From Ophioderma brevispina (taxonomy: Eukaryota > Echinodermata > Ophiuroidea > Amphilepidida > Ophiodermatidae), in the NCBI GenBank assembly GCA_023653785.1, contig JAMKCH010078878.1, forward strand, positions 62,001 through 126,000: a stretch of DNA of 64,000 bases, written 5' to 3'. Shown here piece after piece: positions 21,361-32,654 of this stretch (its first letter is position 1; every line of letters starts with the position of its first letter). The translations under genes were made by a program, and so were the position numbers. Under the pieces are notes generated by a model that had not been told where the DNA came from, ran no database searches, and saw only the letters and a list, made by a program, of their open reading frames with translations.

Positions 21361-21565
21361 ATTAGACCTATGTGACCCTGCCTGATATACAGGCACAAAA
21401 TCTTGGCCCCAGGGGGGTAACTGGTGTATTCTGCTCAGGTAATCACCCACATTACACAAAACCTGAGACCTAACAGAGCCCATTAACTCCAACTGAGATA
21501 GCCTGCCTGCTTGAATGCACATGTACATTGTGTAACCATCGTGAAATACCCAGTGACACAATCAC
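21361..21565 (-). repeat. inverted repeat pair, left member
   Basis: Its reverse complement matches 22157-22335, sharing AGGTCTCAG then TTTTGTGTAATG, GGGTGAATTACCTG-like and AATACAC-AGGTACCCCCTGGG-like blocks. The pair encloses about 600 bases and could be two insertions of one family or the ends of one element. Confidence 0.6.
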
Positions 21566-22156
21566 AATGAGCTGAGCATACAGGGTTGGTATGCCGCATC
21601 CTTCTGTGTTATACTTTGTTCGGTCTGAGTTTGGGGGGTGATGTCATGATGCGACTTGCATTCGCTCTAGCGTTTTGATTGCGCTGCCTTTCTTCGTGTG
21701 CCGAAAATGCTGCAATTCAAGGTCGACCGCGTGCGTTCTCGGGTGCAAAACTACACACGGCAGTGACGTACCCCCCAAATTGAGAGTCGAACAGAGTATA
21801 GTGTGCAGCTCCGTGGTACAGGGGAAAGCGGCAAAAAATCCAAATTTCAAGACGTCGCCATTGGTTTAGCAGTTGTAAAGGAATATTTTCTCATTCCAAA
21901 CCGTTGAGTTGAAGAATCAACTCCCCTGGACGGTTATTGTGAATGTTTTGTATGACTAACGAACGAGGACGAGGTGGTATGTATAAGGACCATGGGAACA
22001 CCATGACCGACTCACATCAAAGGCACCCAAATTGGTTTGTGGTTTGCACTCGGTATTTTGCTGTAATTGCTTTGACATTTTTTGGTGAGTTGCTACATGA
22101 ATGAGGCTTGGCCGCCCTGCCTGATTGTGTAGAGTAAAAAGTCAGCTCCTTGTGTA

Positions 22157-22335
22157 GTGTACAGGGTATTTCAATGGATTACCTCATCTGAATGTGCGCC
22201 AATATTGTCATCTTCAAGTTGGAATATAAAATGGCCTATCAGGTCTCAGCTTTTGTGTAATGCGGGTGAATTACCTGGAGAGAATACACAGGTACCCCCT
22301 GGGATCTTGGCATGTTTTTCAATTAGTATTTTGCC
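22157..22335 (+). repeat. inverted repeat pair, right member
   Basis: Opposite-orientation match of 21361-21565, including GGGTATTTCAATGGATTAC and the TACCCCCTGGGATCTTGG-like block. Confidence 0.6.
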
Positions 22336-22627
22336 AAGTCAGATAAGTTGGAAAGTTTTCGAAATATCATATTTTATGACCAGGGTCTTGCTCTTTCAAA
22401 TAACACCTTGCTTGTAAAAATGTCGTTCAAAAAAGGGTGAGATAGATATATTCTGAAAGACGCTAACGAAAAACCTAACCAAAAGTTGTACTTTATGGAG
22501 TTTTTTCAATGGTTATTGTGTGGAGCAATGCAAGAATTGCTGTGTATGATTTTTACACAAAGGGAGTTTCCGGCTGAATGAGTGAGTGCGATATAATTAT
22601 AATTTCTTACAAAATTCAGCCTGGAAA

Positions 22628-22708
22628 AATATCTATGGTTGGGTGCAGTATCACATTAGGCCGTAGGCCGAGGGGATACAGCACCCAAAACCATTGGTAT
22701 TTTTCGTA
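22628..22708. repeat. hairpin-forming sequence
   Basis: The left arm AATATCTATGGTTGGGTGC and right arm GCACCCAAAACCATTGGTATT are near-complementary around a loop with AGGCCGTAGGCC. It is probably a very short MITE. Nothing coding is seen. Confidence 0.55.
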
Positions 22709-23459
22709 TTGGCGTCAAACAAACGGGGAGAACAAATTTCTCATTTAGTTGACATTGGAAATACGGAAAGTTGGTCAAGCATAGAGTAGATTCAGATATC
22801 TAGAATAGCACATCGCATCATTTGATCATGACATGGCCCAAGCAGGGCTATCAGCTTTTGAAAAAATTAAAGCACTATCAGGATTGCTCAACCAGAAAAT
22901 AAAAAAAAAAAAACAAATAATCAAAATCAGATTTCTGCTGTTTGACCAAATTTAAGATTCTAGCTTTACCCCACATGCCCAAGCAGGGGTATAATTTCGT
23001 AGCAGAGTGCGAGAATCGGCTTGATCTCAAAAATGAATTTTGAGGGAATCATTCTAATTCATACTCGGTGTGAATTACATGTTAAAAGTTTACGAGAATC
23101 CACATGATTCCCCCAAATCAAAGTACGAGAATCTTTACGAGAATCTATTCTTGGATTCGCGCGAAATTCTAGCCCGGACAAGTAATAGGACAAAAGGAGC
23201 TAATAGTAATAGGACAAAACGGATATTTTGGTCATTAGTCCGTATGGATACTCTACAAAACGTTTAAATTCAATGCACAATGCCAATGGAGATTCATAAT
23301 TTGGACAATGCCTGTTTTCTTCCTTTTCTATCAAATATTTCGCTTGGAAAAAAAATAAATTATAGAATTCTACAAATTTATTCTTCACTTTAAGGCAATT
23401 CCTGCAAATCAATTATAATGTTTTGGCTATTTGCTTTGGGGTGAATCACTGATAGTTGT

Positions 23460-23862
23460 CTTTACAGTGACAGGAGATTTTTCGGATATGAATTTCTCTC
23501 CAAATTTCACTAGATCGGTCGTAGACACCTAACGAGAACGTTTAAAGCGTTGATTGGACCAACAGGTGCACCCAAGAAAACCGCAAAACCTTGTTTGGAA
23601 TTGCCTGCTATCGTAATAGTTCCAATAGAAAACCATGCTTTGACTTTCTGTCATGGTCTCATGGCGTCGTGGAGTCATGTGGTAGTGCATGACAGAAACT
23701 ACTTAATCAGCATTTATATTACAATAAAGACGGTGTATTCACAGCTTATTCACTTCAGGTGTGATCTAATACATTGGTAAGCATTCCAAATATGAAAAAC
23801 CCCGGGCTCGAAAAAAATTGGGGGGGTTGCTTTTTCTGGAAATCTCCTCATGTCTCTTTAAC
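23460..23862. mobile_element. TTAA-flanked MITE family I, copy 2
   Basis: It is in reverse orientation to 19078-19415. Shared blocks include CATGCTTTGACTTTCTGTC, AAGACGGTGTATTC and, at the right, ATGTCTCTTTAA. It is about 65 bases longer than copy 1, with extra sequence near 23640-23700. Confidence 0.6.
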
Positions 23863-25219
23863 CACAACTTCAGTAGGCCTGCCATAGACTTTAGGGACTA
23901 GACCACATCAGGCCCCTGGCCTAACTACTCGGGTACCTACTAGTCTAGGCCCGTCTCTAGGATCTATTAGGTGGCCTTACAATAGTACAATCAACAACAA
24001 CTAAACTACGTCATGGGTCGACCAGCTTTCCCCAAAATGCCAAACCAAGGCAGCCTGACAGGCTGCAAGTTCAAAGTCTACAAAAGAGGCATTGCACAGT
24101 AGTTGAATTCTGGGCAAAAGTGTAGTAGGACCTACATGGTTACGGGTAAATCTACTTAAACCAAAAAAAAAACCACAAAACTAGATCAATCACTTCAGGA
24201 AAACCCTCTTCGATCCCAATGGCTGTTTATTAAAACTACCATTTGTGTTAAAATAGTCCTTAATTGAAGGAAAATTGTCAAAAAAAATCAATTTCGAGGT
24301 TAACGATAAGACGATTAAACACGTCACGGTGAGGCTGGACACCGCGTCAGTCTTGCGTGTAGCGATTCTATGACCAAAACACGCGTTACCCAATCGGATG
24401 GCCCCTGGTTATACATCTAACTTTTGGACCAATCAGTGATGTTACCAGAAGTAGTTCGGCCATTTTAGAATGGCGTCTTCACTTTAGAACGAGTGCAGTG
24501 TTACTCGGAATATTCTATCCTTTTCTACCAAATCCACTTCTTTTGAGTATTAACCCTGTTTTCTAGGACACGGAATATTAATTTTATCGATGTAGTAAGT
24601 TTTATTGATTTTGTTTAATTTTTGGTTGTCTTTTCAGGGCAGAAATGTTGCCGATTCTCGGGACGATTTCAAAAGTTGTTGTTTAACCTTTTCTGTTTTA
24701 CCCCATAATTTACCCTCATTTTTCAAGCCCGCCCTCTTCCCAAAAAAAATTACCTTGTTTGAAAGTGTTCACGGGAGCTATATCTTACTTGTCTGGTTGC
24801 TGTAGAATGATGGATTAGAAAGATTTCATCCCTACTATAGGGTTAGGGTCCTAAATACACTTTTCACGAATTCTGCAGAGTATGCATGGGCCATGGCCAC
24901 TGCACAGTAGACTGGGGAAACATTTAACTCACCTTTTTGAAACACCTCTGGCAGTAGTCACCATACACATGGGAATTTCAAAATTAATTAACATGAAGAA
25001 ACATAGAAATAAATTACTCTATCAATGTGTTTGCATTGTAGTATCACAACAGCCATGTTGCAAAAAGGGCCATATTGGATTGGGCTTACAGAACCGGGGG
25101 GGGGTTAGGACATGCCATCCAACAGCAACAGAAAGAATAGGGGGAAGGACGCCCGGATGTTCGTTACTTGAGTTGGGAGGGTTGGCAATTTCCGGGACAT
25201 ACTAGTATTTCCCACCTAG

Positions 25220-25312
25220 GGCGGTAAATAGTGGGCAATACCGGGAAATACTGGAAATACCGGGAAATACCGGGAAATACTGGGAAATACCTGATCGATA
25301 CCCGGAAAATTA
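25220..25312. repeat. short tandem GGGAAATACC units
   Basis: Imperfect tandem copies of ACCGGGAAATACTGG run through this stretch. Related units in opposite orientation lie at 26460-26575, which suggests subterminal repeats of the enclosing element. Confidence 0.65.
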
Positions 25313-25448
25313 CTATGGGATGAAAGTAAATTTGAAGACTTCATGGGGGTTAACCTCAAATAAATATTTACGTTATATAATTGGCAATTGGCAAGACTCT
25401 TTAACACCACAGATTTTTTTTTTAAATTCAAATTCAAATTCAACTACA

Positions 25449-25702
25449 TAATGATTATAATAAAAAGAAAGATATCAGTAGCTTCCCCAATGCATTGCTT
25501 AATTGGAAGGTTTTGTACAGAGTTGTCATGGGAATCGTTAGGGAGATGTTTGAAAACCACTTCTTTAAATGCAAGTGTGTGATAAGTAGTGTCAATTTAG
25601 CCATGTTTCATCACTTAACGATTCACATCAGTACTGTACAAAAAACCTCCATTGGAAGCAATGCATTGTGGAAGCTACTGAATTAATCTTTTTATAATAA
25701 CC
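25449..25702. mobile_element. foldback MITE nested in the hAT-like element
   Basis: The left arm has ATTATAATAAAAAGA, then CAGTAGCTTCCCCAATGCAT, GGAAGGTTTTGTACAGAG. The right arm reverse-complements to ATTATAAAAAGATTAATT, CAGTAGCTTCCACAATGCAT, GGAGGTTTTTTGTACAG. The central loop is about 75 bases. Confidence 0.75.
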
Positions 25703-26642
25703 ATCAAAAGTTATAGCTTAATTAGCAATAATCAGAGAAGGCTACCCTGGGTGTGACAATCAGACCTTCATTACTGAGCTCAATTTGTCCAGAGCTCCTT
25801 ACAGTTTTCCTCAATAGACTTTCAGGAGCTCAATTAAATTGAGCTCCGTATTACTTGAAGGCAGTTTTGTTATGACATGCAAGTATTATGGAACCCCTTG
25901 TTGTGCCCTACATGTTAAATGAAATCAGGCGAGTATTAACGAGCTCTAAATTTAGAAATGAAGGGTGTGCACACTATAGGGTTTGGTGTTTATGAAAAAG
26001 AAGCAAGCACAATATGATAAAATTAAGAAATGAATAACTAAATTTAGAATTAAAAAGCTGCCATGCAGTTAAGGGTTCTGCATTCCAGCCAATTCTTACT
26101 GTGCATCTAACACGTAATTGGTGGATGAGCATACATGTACACAACACTCTGGTCTGCTGACAAAGTTCATTTCTTTACCTGTGCCATTTTAGTGAGTATT
26201 ATCCTATGTGCTATTTGCCACTGAATGGATAGTCATTTTGATTTATTAAGAATTGTTGAGAGGAATGAGGGATTATTGAAATGTGCAAGAATCTACAGAT
26301 CACAAGACTCGAGTCCAATAGCCAAGTTAGTGAGAAATGCAATGCCATCAACCCCCTCCCTGGGTCATTTATTGTCATGAGTGCTTATCTGTGTTTGTTA
26401 GTTGATTTTCATGATATTTTAAATAAAATTAATTTTTGAAATGGTCAACTTTTTGATTATTTCCGGTATTTATCCCAGTATTTCCCGTTTTGGTCCAAAA
26501 TTGCCTGGTGGTTATTTTACCGTAAATACCGAGTATTCTACCGCCCCGGTATTTTCCCAGGCGGGAAATAACGGCCACCCTGTGGAGTTGAGGATTTTAA
26601 GGTGCGAGGCTCATGAGCCTCTATGGAAAAAATCCTACACGT

Positions 26643-26998
26643 CCATTAAAGGTGCAACGAGAGATTGCAGTCATCCTATTTTCTGTGATATGTTGTGATT
26701 TAATTAGATTAGACGCTTAATAGATTCCCCACCTATTATTTGATTACAGAAATAACTAAAATGAACAAAAAAGGTGATTTTATATATACTTATATTTCAA
26801 TAGAAAACATAGGCTAATTTCGTATTTGCTCTATACAAATTAGAATTTCACAATGTTTGTACCAAAGAAACAGTTTTTCGCTTAATCCTCCAGATGGGGA
26901 TTTTTTTATATAAAGCCTTTACAAACAGTGCCAAAATCAAGAGTTTTTTAATATTTGGCGGACATCTGTTATTTGAACTCTCCGTGTCAAACCGTTAA
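26643..26998. mobile_element. TTAA-flanked MITE family III, uninterrupted copy
   Basis: It starts TTAAAGGTGCAACGAGAGAT, and its far end (CTCCGTGTCAAACCGTTAA) is a diverged inverted copy of that. The internal block AAACATAGGCTAATTTCGTA and the following TTTGTACCAAAGAAACAG match, reversed, the two halves of 29881-30660. About 355 bases, no ORF. Confidence 0.75.
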
Positions 26999-28760
26999 TA
27001 TGCCTATGATATTCCTCCAAAACCGCGTGATGAATTCATTCAAGTTTTACCATACGGCAACGAAGACATCACTTTAAATGCAATATTAGCAAATTTTTTG
27101 AAGAGCGCCCCAATTTTTTAAAAATTTGGAGATTTTTACACGGTTTGCATTGGTAACTGGCTAGTAATCTGTACCTGTGAATGGTTTAAGCTCGAAAATG
27201 TTCTATATTCACAAACAAGGAATTTTTGTACTAGAATACTTATTATCGGGGCACCCCGCATAATATTCAACGGCTGCTGGACGGTCTTCCCAATAGTGAA
27301 ATAGCCGGGTAATCTCAACCATGTATACGGTCTACGCTCATCCCTTATTTGTTTATTGGTTCCGGCAAATCAAGTTAGAGTTTATTTTTCTCGAGGTGGC
27401 CACAGTTCTCAGGACGGACATAATGTAGCATTTCCATCTCTGACGTTAAGTCCAAACTGGGAGCCAAATTCAATTACAAAATCACTTATTTTGTGATAAA
27501 TACGCATTTGTTTTATCATTCCCGTTCCCCAGTTAGAGTTTTCCTACACCCAAATTACCAACGTAACTGTGCAAAAATAGCAAATTTTGAAAAACATTAA
27601 AAAAAAAAAAAAATTGCTATATTGCTTTACAAGCAATTTTTGTTCTGCAAACTTTAGTTCGTATAAGAAATTTGGAAAAATGCATTTTAAATTCAATTTT
27701 TTCCGCGTCAAATTCCAAAAATCCCTAACTGCTGATAAAGTTATTTATTCCAAATTTAGTCTCATTCTCATGTTAAATTGTGTCCTACACGCCTATTGAC
27801 TCCACAAGGTCCGAGTACAAACGTGTACAAAACCACAGGCGCTCATGGCAACAACCACCTATACCCCCGAAAAAAAAAAACGTATTGACAGGATCTGGCT
27901 CATATCGCCCATATTTTGCTCAAATTTCCTTTCCAAGCCCGATTTTGTCATAGTTGATCGCATTTTTTCGTGAAGTTTAACGTATAGATCGTTTTATGGG
28001 TGTGGCCTTTGCAGTAAACCATTTCGCACCTGTTGACAGAAAAATGACCGACGTATCAACAGCCTTTAACACCATAAATCTATATTCATGTTTACTGGGC
28101 AATTTATATAGATTGCAAATTTCCGAGTATGACTGCCAAAAAAATCCGAACCTCCCCCCCTGGACTGAATATAGCCAAATCGGCATTGTAACTTCCGGTA
28201 ATATTTTTAGGACTCCTTTCCTGACCTTTGACGTCGTCAATATTTCAGGACAATTGTCTTTTCACCAGTAATGTCGAAAAATAGACTAAGATATTATTTG
28301 ATATTGAAAAATAGAAAATATGTTTTACTCTATCCAAATAATTTCCGGCATTGATTTTTTATTGGCGATAAATTGCTGGAATAGTTTTATAAAAACATAA
28401 TTATTGAAACCATAATCAATCTTGATTTTGTCACAGGTCATGAGTCCTAAAAAGTGGCAAAGCCTTCCCACAATGCACACTAATCTGTAATGCCGATTTC
28501 GCTTATTCAAATCGGCATCACATCCGGCGACTCTATGCTAGTCCTTTCAAAGACTTACGGTAAGAGTGCGCTAGTACGCGTATCGGACGTTACACTCAGA
28601 CTGACTACAGTCTAGCCCTGGTCACGAATAGTTAAATCTATGACCGTTAATATTGACTTACATACACTATTTTGCAGTGGGTTAATCCACTAACCCCACC
28701 GGATTTGGAAGTCAATATTTATTCCTTAATTATCATTATATTACTAAAATTATGAACGAT

Positions 28761-28963
28761 ATTTTGATTACCACCAAATAGGCGGGCCTCATAACAGTGC
28801 GAGCTGATATCGAATAATGTCGGCGCAAGGCAATGCAAGAGGCGCAGAGTGTATAATTATGCATGGCGCGCGTGATTCTGTGCAACGTCGAGTAATTTGG
28901 TTTACTTTTACTCGCAGAGCGATAACAACCGAATAATTCCGGCCTTTTGGTGGTAATCAAAGT
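28761..28963. mobile_element. MITE with TTTGATTACCACCAAA ends
   Basis: The left end is TTTGATTACCACCAAATAGG and the right end complements to TTTGATTACCACCAAAAGG. About 200 bases, no ORF, flanked by TA-containing sequence that would fit a Tc1/mariner-type element. Confidence 0.65.
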
Positions 28964-29880
28964 ATAGGGTTTAAGAGGAGATTTTGTCATGAAACTGAGA
29001 CAGAGACTGCCATAAGTAAATTACACAGTTGCAGTTCCCCCAAATCCCCAATGCCCCCAAATCGAGCATATCGTGTTCTACCCCCTCTGTCCTCAGAGGG
29101 GCTGGCCGAACAGTCTCTTCTTCCACAGAGGCACAAGATCATTACATAAATAGATTTTAATGGTATGTAAAGTAGGGGTCTAATACTGTGGTGTAATCAT
29201 CACGGAATCAGAATATATTTACTGGTTAGAAATTCCTACCACCATACTGAAATAATTAATTTGCTGTTAACCATGAGATTCAAGTATTCAGGTCTACTAA
29301 ATGATAAGGAATATTTAATTTAGTCTGTTAGCCACTGAGTGATTCACTAATGAAAAAGTCAAAATCTAATACAATTGCAGGAATAGTCATAAAACTGAAG
29401 GATAAGGTCTGTAGAAAATCACATGAGTTATTGGATGCAACTTAAACTTGACAAAAAAGGAAGACAACAGCAGTGTTCCAAGATATAATCTCCTTCACTT
29501 ACGTGTTTTCTAGGCAAAGTGTCCATACAGAGGTAAGACTAAATAATCCCATTTTCCTTATAGGTTGCGTTCAGTCCTCGAGTACTTGTAGGGTATGGTT
29601 TAAGATAGCTATCTTGTTACAGATGTGCAAAAATCTGATTTGTATGATTTTGTCATTTTCTGTTTAGCAAATCACTGAAGTGGCCATTTAATATTCATGT
29701 CTACTAAATGCAAATGGCCATCTTTGGAAGTTTTAGAGAGCTGAAAATTTGCACAGGGGTAGTGTGAGTTTCAAATGGAACATCACATTTTTTGCCTCCA
29801 CTTGATGTCTCACCCGGGGGGGGGGGACTTAGGGTCTATCAGTAGAGGAGTGAAGTATAAAAAAGGGGGTTTCACTAATT

Positions 29881-30660
29881 AAAGGTGCAACGAGAGATTT
29901 CACATATCAGGTTTCCCTAAAATATTCAAAAGTACTGATTTTTGCCCTGATGCAAAGCTTTCGATCAGAAATATCCCCATCTGAAAGGATTAAGCTTAGA
30001 AATGTTTCTTTGGTACAAAAATTTTGAAATTTCTAATTTCGTATAGGAGCAAATACAAAATTCAGCCTATGTTAGTGTTAGACCAAAGTTTTAAATCCGG
30101 TTTTGTCCCCGTAAACGAGGGTGGCCGGATTCACCTCACACTCAGCAATACTGCAGTATGAGGATTTATTGGAGCAAAAGATAATTGACCGGATGCCCTT
30201 CCTGACGTCAATCCACAGTTATCGGCGGTGGGCCTAGCCTTTGGGCAACTTTGCCCAACATGCAAGGCAGCATGTGCTGGATGGCAGCCATTAGCTCTCC
30301 AGAGCTGACGCCCTTGTAGGTAGATCTTCTTTTTCATTCTACCAGGGTAACCAGCTACCCTCCTCATCAGATTCCTTACAAATCCGATTGGGGAGTCGGT
30401 TTAGCCGCCGACGACTCGGCCCTGGGACAGGTAGTACTGGTTACCAGGATACCAGTAGCAGGTCTCAAAGAAAACCTGACCTGACAACCAATGTTTTATA
30501 TTAAAATATAAGCAAATCAAAATCACCCTTTTTTCTCTCTTTTAAGACATTTCTGAAGCCAAATACAAGGTAAGAAATCTATTGAATGTCTAATCTATAT
30601 GAAATTGCTATTATGACAAAATATTTGGGTCCCTCAAAATCTCTCGTTGCACCTTTAATA
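29881..30660. mobile_element. TTAA-flanked MITE family III, copy split by a SINE-like insertion
   Basis: The left end is TTAAAGGTGCAACGAGAGAT and the right end is AATCTCTCGTTGCACCTTTAA. The terminal inverted repeat is near-perfect over 18 bases and TTAA lies at both borders. With the insertion at about 30079-30492 removed, the length (about 370) matches the copy at 26643-26998. Confidence 0.8.
30079..30492 (+). repeat. SINE-like interspersed repeat, full copy
   Basis: Its order is an AGACCAAAGTTTTAAATCCG head, TGAGGATTTATTGGAGCAAAAG, GGATGCCCTTCCTGACGTC, GGCGGTGGGCCTAGCC, GCTGACGCCCTTGTAGGTAG, ACTGGTTACCAGGATACCAG, and a tail of CCTGA units. It is flanked by atgtt on both sides, and the empty site is visible in the MITE copy at 26.8 kb. 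I see no tRNA-like A/B boxes, so 'SINE' is a working label. Its length of about 415 bases is shared with 59395-59830. Confidence 0.8.
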
Positions 30661-30861
30661 GTAACCAAATTTTGTTTGAAAGTGGCATCATTGGGTACTG
30701 GGAAGCCTAATATGTGAAATTATGTGGATCAATGGCCATTGCCAGACGACACCAAAATCAGGCTTGGAATTTTCAAACAAGCATCCATCCTTAAACATGG
30801 CAGTGAATATGCTAAAAGTTAAAAACATCTTATAGAGCCAAAATCTGCAATTTATGATGAT

Positions 30862-31065
30862 CAGGCCCGTACGCAGGGGGGGAGGGAGCCCACTTTTTGC
30901 TTAATTTTTTGATAAAAAGGTCCAAAATTTAGAGAAATTTTGACAAGAAAGTCCACTTTTTGGTGATTAAATGTTCAAAAACTCCCAAAGAGGATGTTTT
31001 TAGGGGGGTTAGGTCCACTTTTTCGAAGTCCCGCACCCCCCAAATAAATCCTGCGTACGGCCCTG
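30862..31065. mobile_element. hAT MITE, CAGGGCCGTACGC family, copy 1
   Basis: The element begins CAGGCCCGTACGCAGG and ends CCTGCGTACGGCCCTG. It is bounded by a perfect 8-base direct repeat, atgatgat, on both sides. It is 204 bases long with no ORF. A family mate with its own perfect 8-base duplication is at 50978-51229. Confidence 0.9.
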
Positions 31066-31114
31066 ATGATGATGTTAAGAGTAATGTGTAATTATACAAT
31101 CACATGCAGTCAAC

Positions 31115-31298
31115 CAATGGCATAGCCAATAGGGGCAAGGTGCCACCCCTTAAAAACAAATTGAGATAAAATTGGAAATTTTGGTGAAAAATCATGCAAA
31201 ATCAGACGTTTTTGGAGCCTAGTTACCCTCCGAGTGGGACGACATTCCATGAGCGGGCTTTTGCCCACCCCAGAACCAGAAGGCTGCCTACGCCACTG
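31115..31298. mobile_element. hAT MITE with CAGTGGCGTAGG end
   Basis: The right end complements to CAGTGGCGTAGGCA and the left end is CAATGGCATAGCCA. Flanks cagtcaac and cagtcaat agree at 7 of 8 bases. 184 bases, no ORF. It inserted 50 bases from the preceding MITE. Confidence 0.75.
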
Positions 31299-31439
31299 CA
31301 GTCAATGCTGTCATATTAAGTTACATTATTCGGGTTACTTGTAATGCCCTATTCTGACAAGGCCTAAATTGTTATCCCTATATTTTTAAAGAAATTTCTG
31401 CCAATAGTTTACCGGAGGTGATTTTGCTAAAGTGCTTAC

Positions 31440-31563
31440 GTTCTACTGACAGAGTGGCAGAGGACCTCTTGTCTCCTACAACCACTGTATATGCTGCCTG
31501 GTCTGCCTTGACTACATCATGTACCACCAGCATCAGCGTGCGACCTTCTCGCTTGATTTCAAC
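31440..31563 (-). CDS. titin-like Ig domain, C-terminal half exon
   Basis: A 124-base minus-strand exon, acceptor TTCCAAAG|GTTG, donor GAAC|GTAAGC. It encodes VEIKREGRTLMLVVHDVVKA then DQAAYTVVVGDKRSSATLSV. This is the second half of an Ig domain whose first half is the exon 32500-32654. The residue that is usually Cys in the Y-x-C motif is Val (YTV), so this domain lacks the canonical disulfide. The intron inside the domain is unusual compared with the one-exon Ig domains elsewhere in the gene. Confidence 0.8.
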
Positions 31564-32499
31564 CTTTGGAATCAAGAATTACATGGACATAACTGAGTTG
31601 AGCACTTTTCAGACTATTATAATAATGTTACGTAGCATGCTACAGTATCAAATGAAAAAAAAAAAGAAAGTTAGAACATTTCGGACATTTTGGCTGAGGA
31701 CAATGTTGTCCAGAGTCATGTCATATCACACATCCTGGCATTAAGATAATGGGGTGGGGAAGGGTAAGTTCAAAACATGACTTTGAACTGTGGCGTTTGG
31801 GTGCCAGACCTAAACTCAGATCCAACAACTTAGCTTACTTTGTTCATAGAGCTATCTTACCATACCATGGTTTTATTAATTTTTGTTAGAGTTACAACAC
31901 TAGATAAGCACCCAGACAGCTTGAAAAGGGGTTTCTGAACATAAAAGCAAAGCTACTTCCAATTAAAAAATGCAGGAACATACAACAGACATCAGTTCGA
32001 ATGGGACAATGTCAAAGTACTTGAGCAGGAACATTAAGACTTTTCTCATGTTATGGTTTTAAAGGTCATACATAGCCTGAACTGAATGGATATAGGCCTG
32101 GGCTTGATCCTATTTAGAACCAACTGCTGCTACCAAACTTCTGTCATATAGGTTGGAAAATTCCAAATTTACAGGAGTACAAATATAGCATTGCCATCTG
32201 CTGAAGATAGACCTACTGGTCAAGCAGTAATGGTGCAAAGGTGGGTACAGGGACAAGACTTGAGCCACCCACTTACCCCCTTGCAACCAAAAAAACCTAA
32301 AAATTGCATGCCCAATTTGGAAATTTCATGACTTTCTCTTTCAGAAATGTAATTTACCCCAGTTTCTCCCCTGGCAGCAAAAACCTTTCTAGGTGAGTAC
32401 AAATTTAAACCACCTTCTTCGTTACTTAAGAATATGATGGATAACAATCTTTGTTAAATAGACCCATATGGGTTTGATAATGTCACTCAAGTTCTTTAC
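31564..32499. other. intron splitting one Ig domain
   Basis: About 936 bases without coding signal. It includes an A-tract near 31652-31665. No mobile element was recognised. Confidence 0.6.
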
Positions 32500-32654
32500 C
32501 TTCTCAGTCTGAGGGAGAACCTGTCCTGCCTTTAGCCATGTAATCTCCACTGACTCATCAGGCTCCTCCTGGAGCTCACACTGGAATGAAACAGTCTCTT
32601 TCTCTGGCACCTTTTTGCTCTCAAGATGTTTCAAGAAGGAGATGGGTTTAGGAG
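32500..32654 (-). CDS. titin-like Ig domain, N-terminal half exon
   Basis: A 155-base minus-strand exon, acceptor TTTCCTCAG|CTCC, donor GAGAAG|GTAAAG. It encodes PKPISFLKHLESKKVPEKET, VSFQCELQEEPDESVE with the first Cys, ITWLKAGQVLPQTEK with the core Trp. It joins exon 31440-31563 to complete one I-set Ig domain. The reading frame is open throughout. Confidence 0.85.

Larger units (their letters stand above)
25176..26582. mobile_element. possible hAT-like non-autonomous element
   Basis: The left end (GAGGGTTGGCAATTTCC) and the reverse complement of the right end (CAGGGTGGCCGTTATTTCC) are similar. Next to each lies a run of GGGAAATACCGG-like units in opposite orientation. Flanks ttgagttg and tggagttg agree at 7 of 8 bases, as expected for a hAT target duplication. 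No transposase ORF is seen. The exact left border is uncertain by one or two bases. Confidence 0.55.
21057..31439. other. large intron (about 10.4 kb) filled with repeats
   Basis: No Ig, PEVK or other exon signal is seen on the minus strand here. Contents listed separately include an inverted pair at 21.4/22.2 kb, a hairpin at 22.6 kb, TTAA-flanked MITEs at 23.5, 26.6 and 29.9 kb, a hAT-like element at 25.2-26.6 kb and two hAT MITEs at 30.9-31.3 kb. A plus-strand CpG-containing stretch near 24.4-24.6 kb has a GTAAGT at 24593, but no convincing gene follows. Confidence 0.6.
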
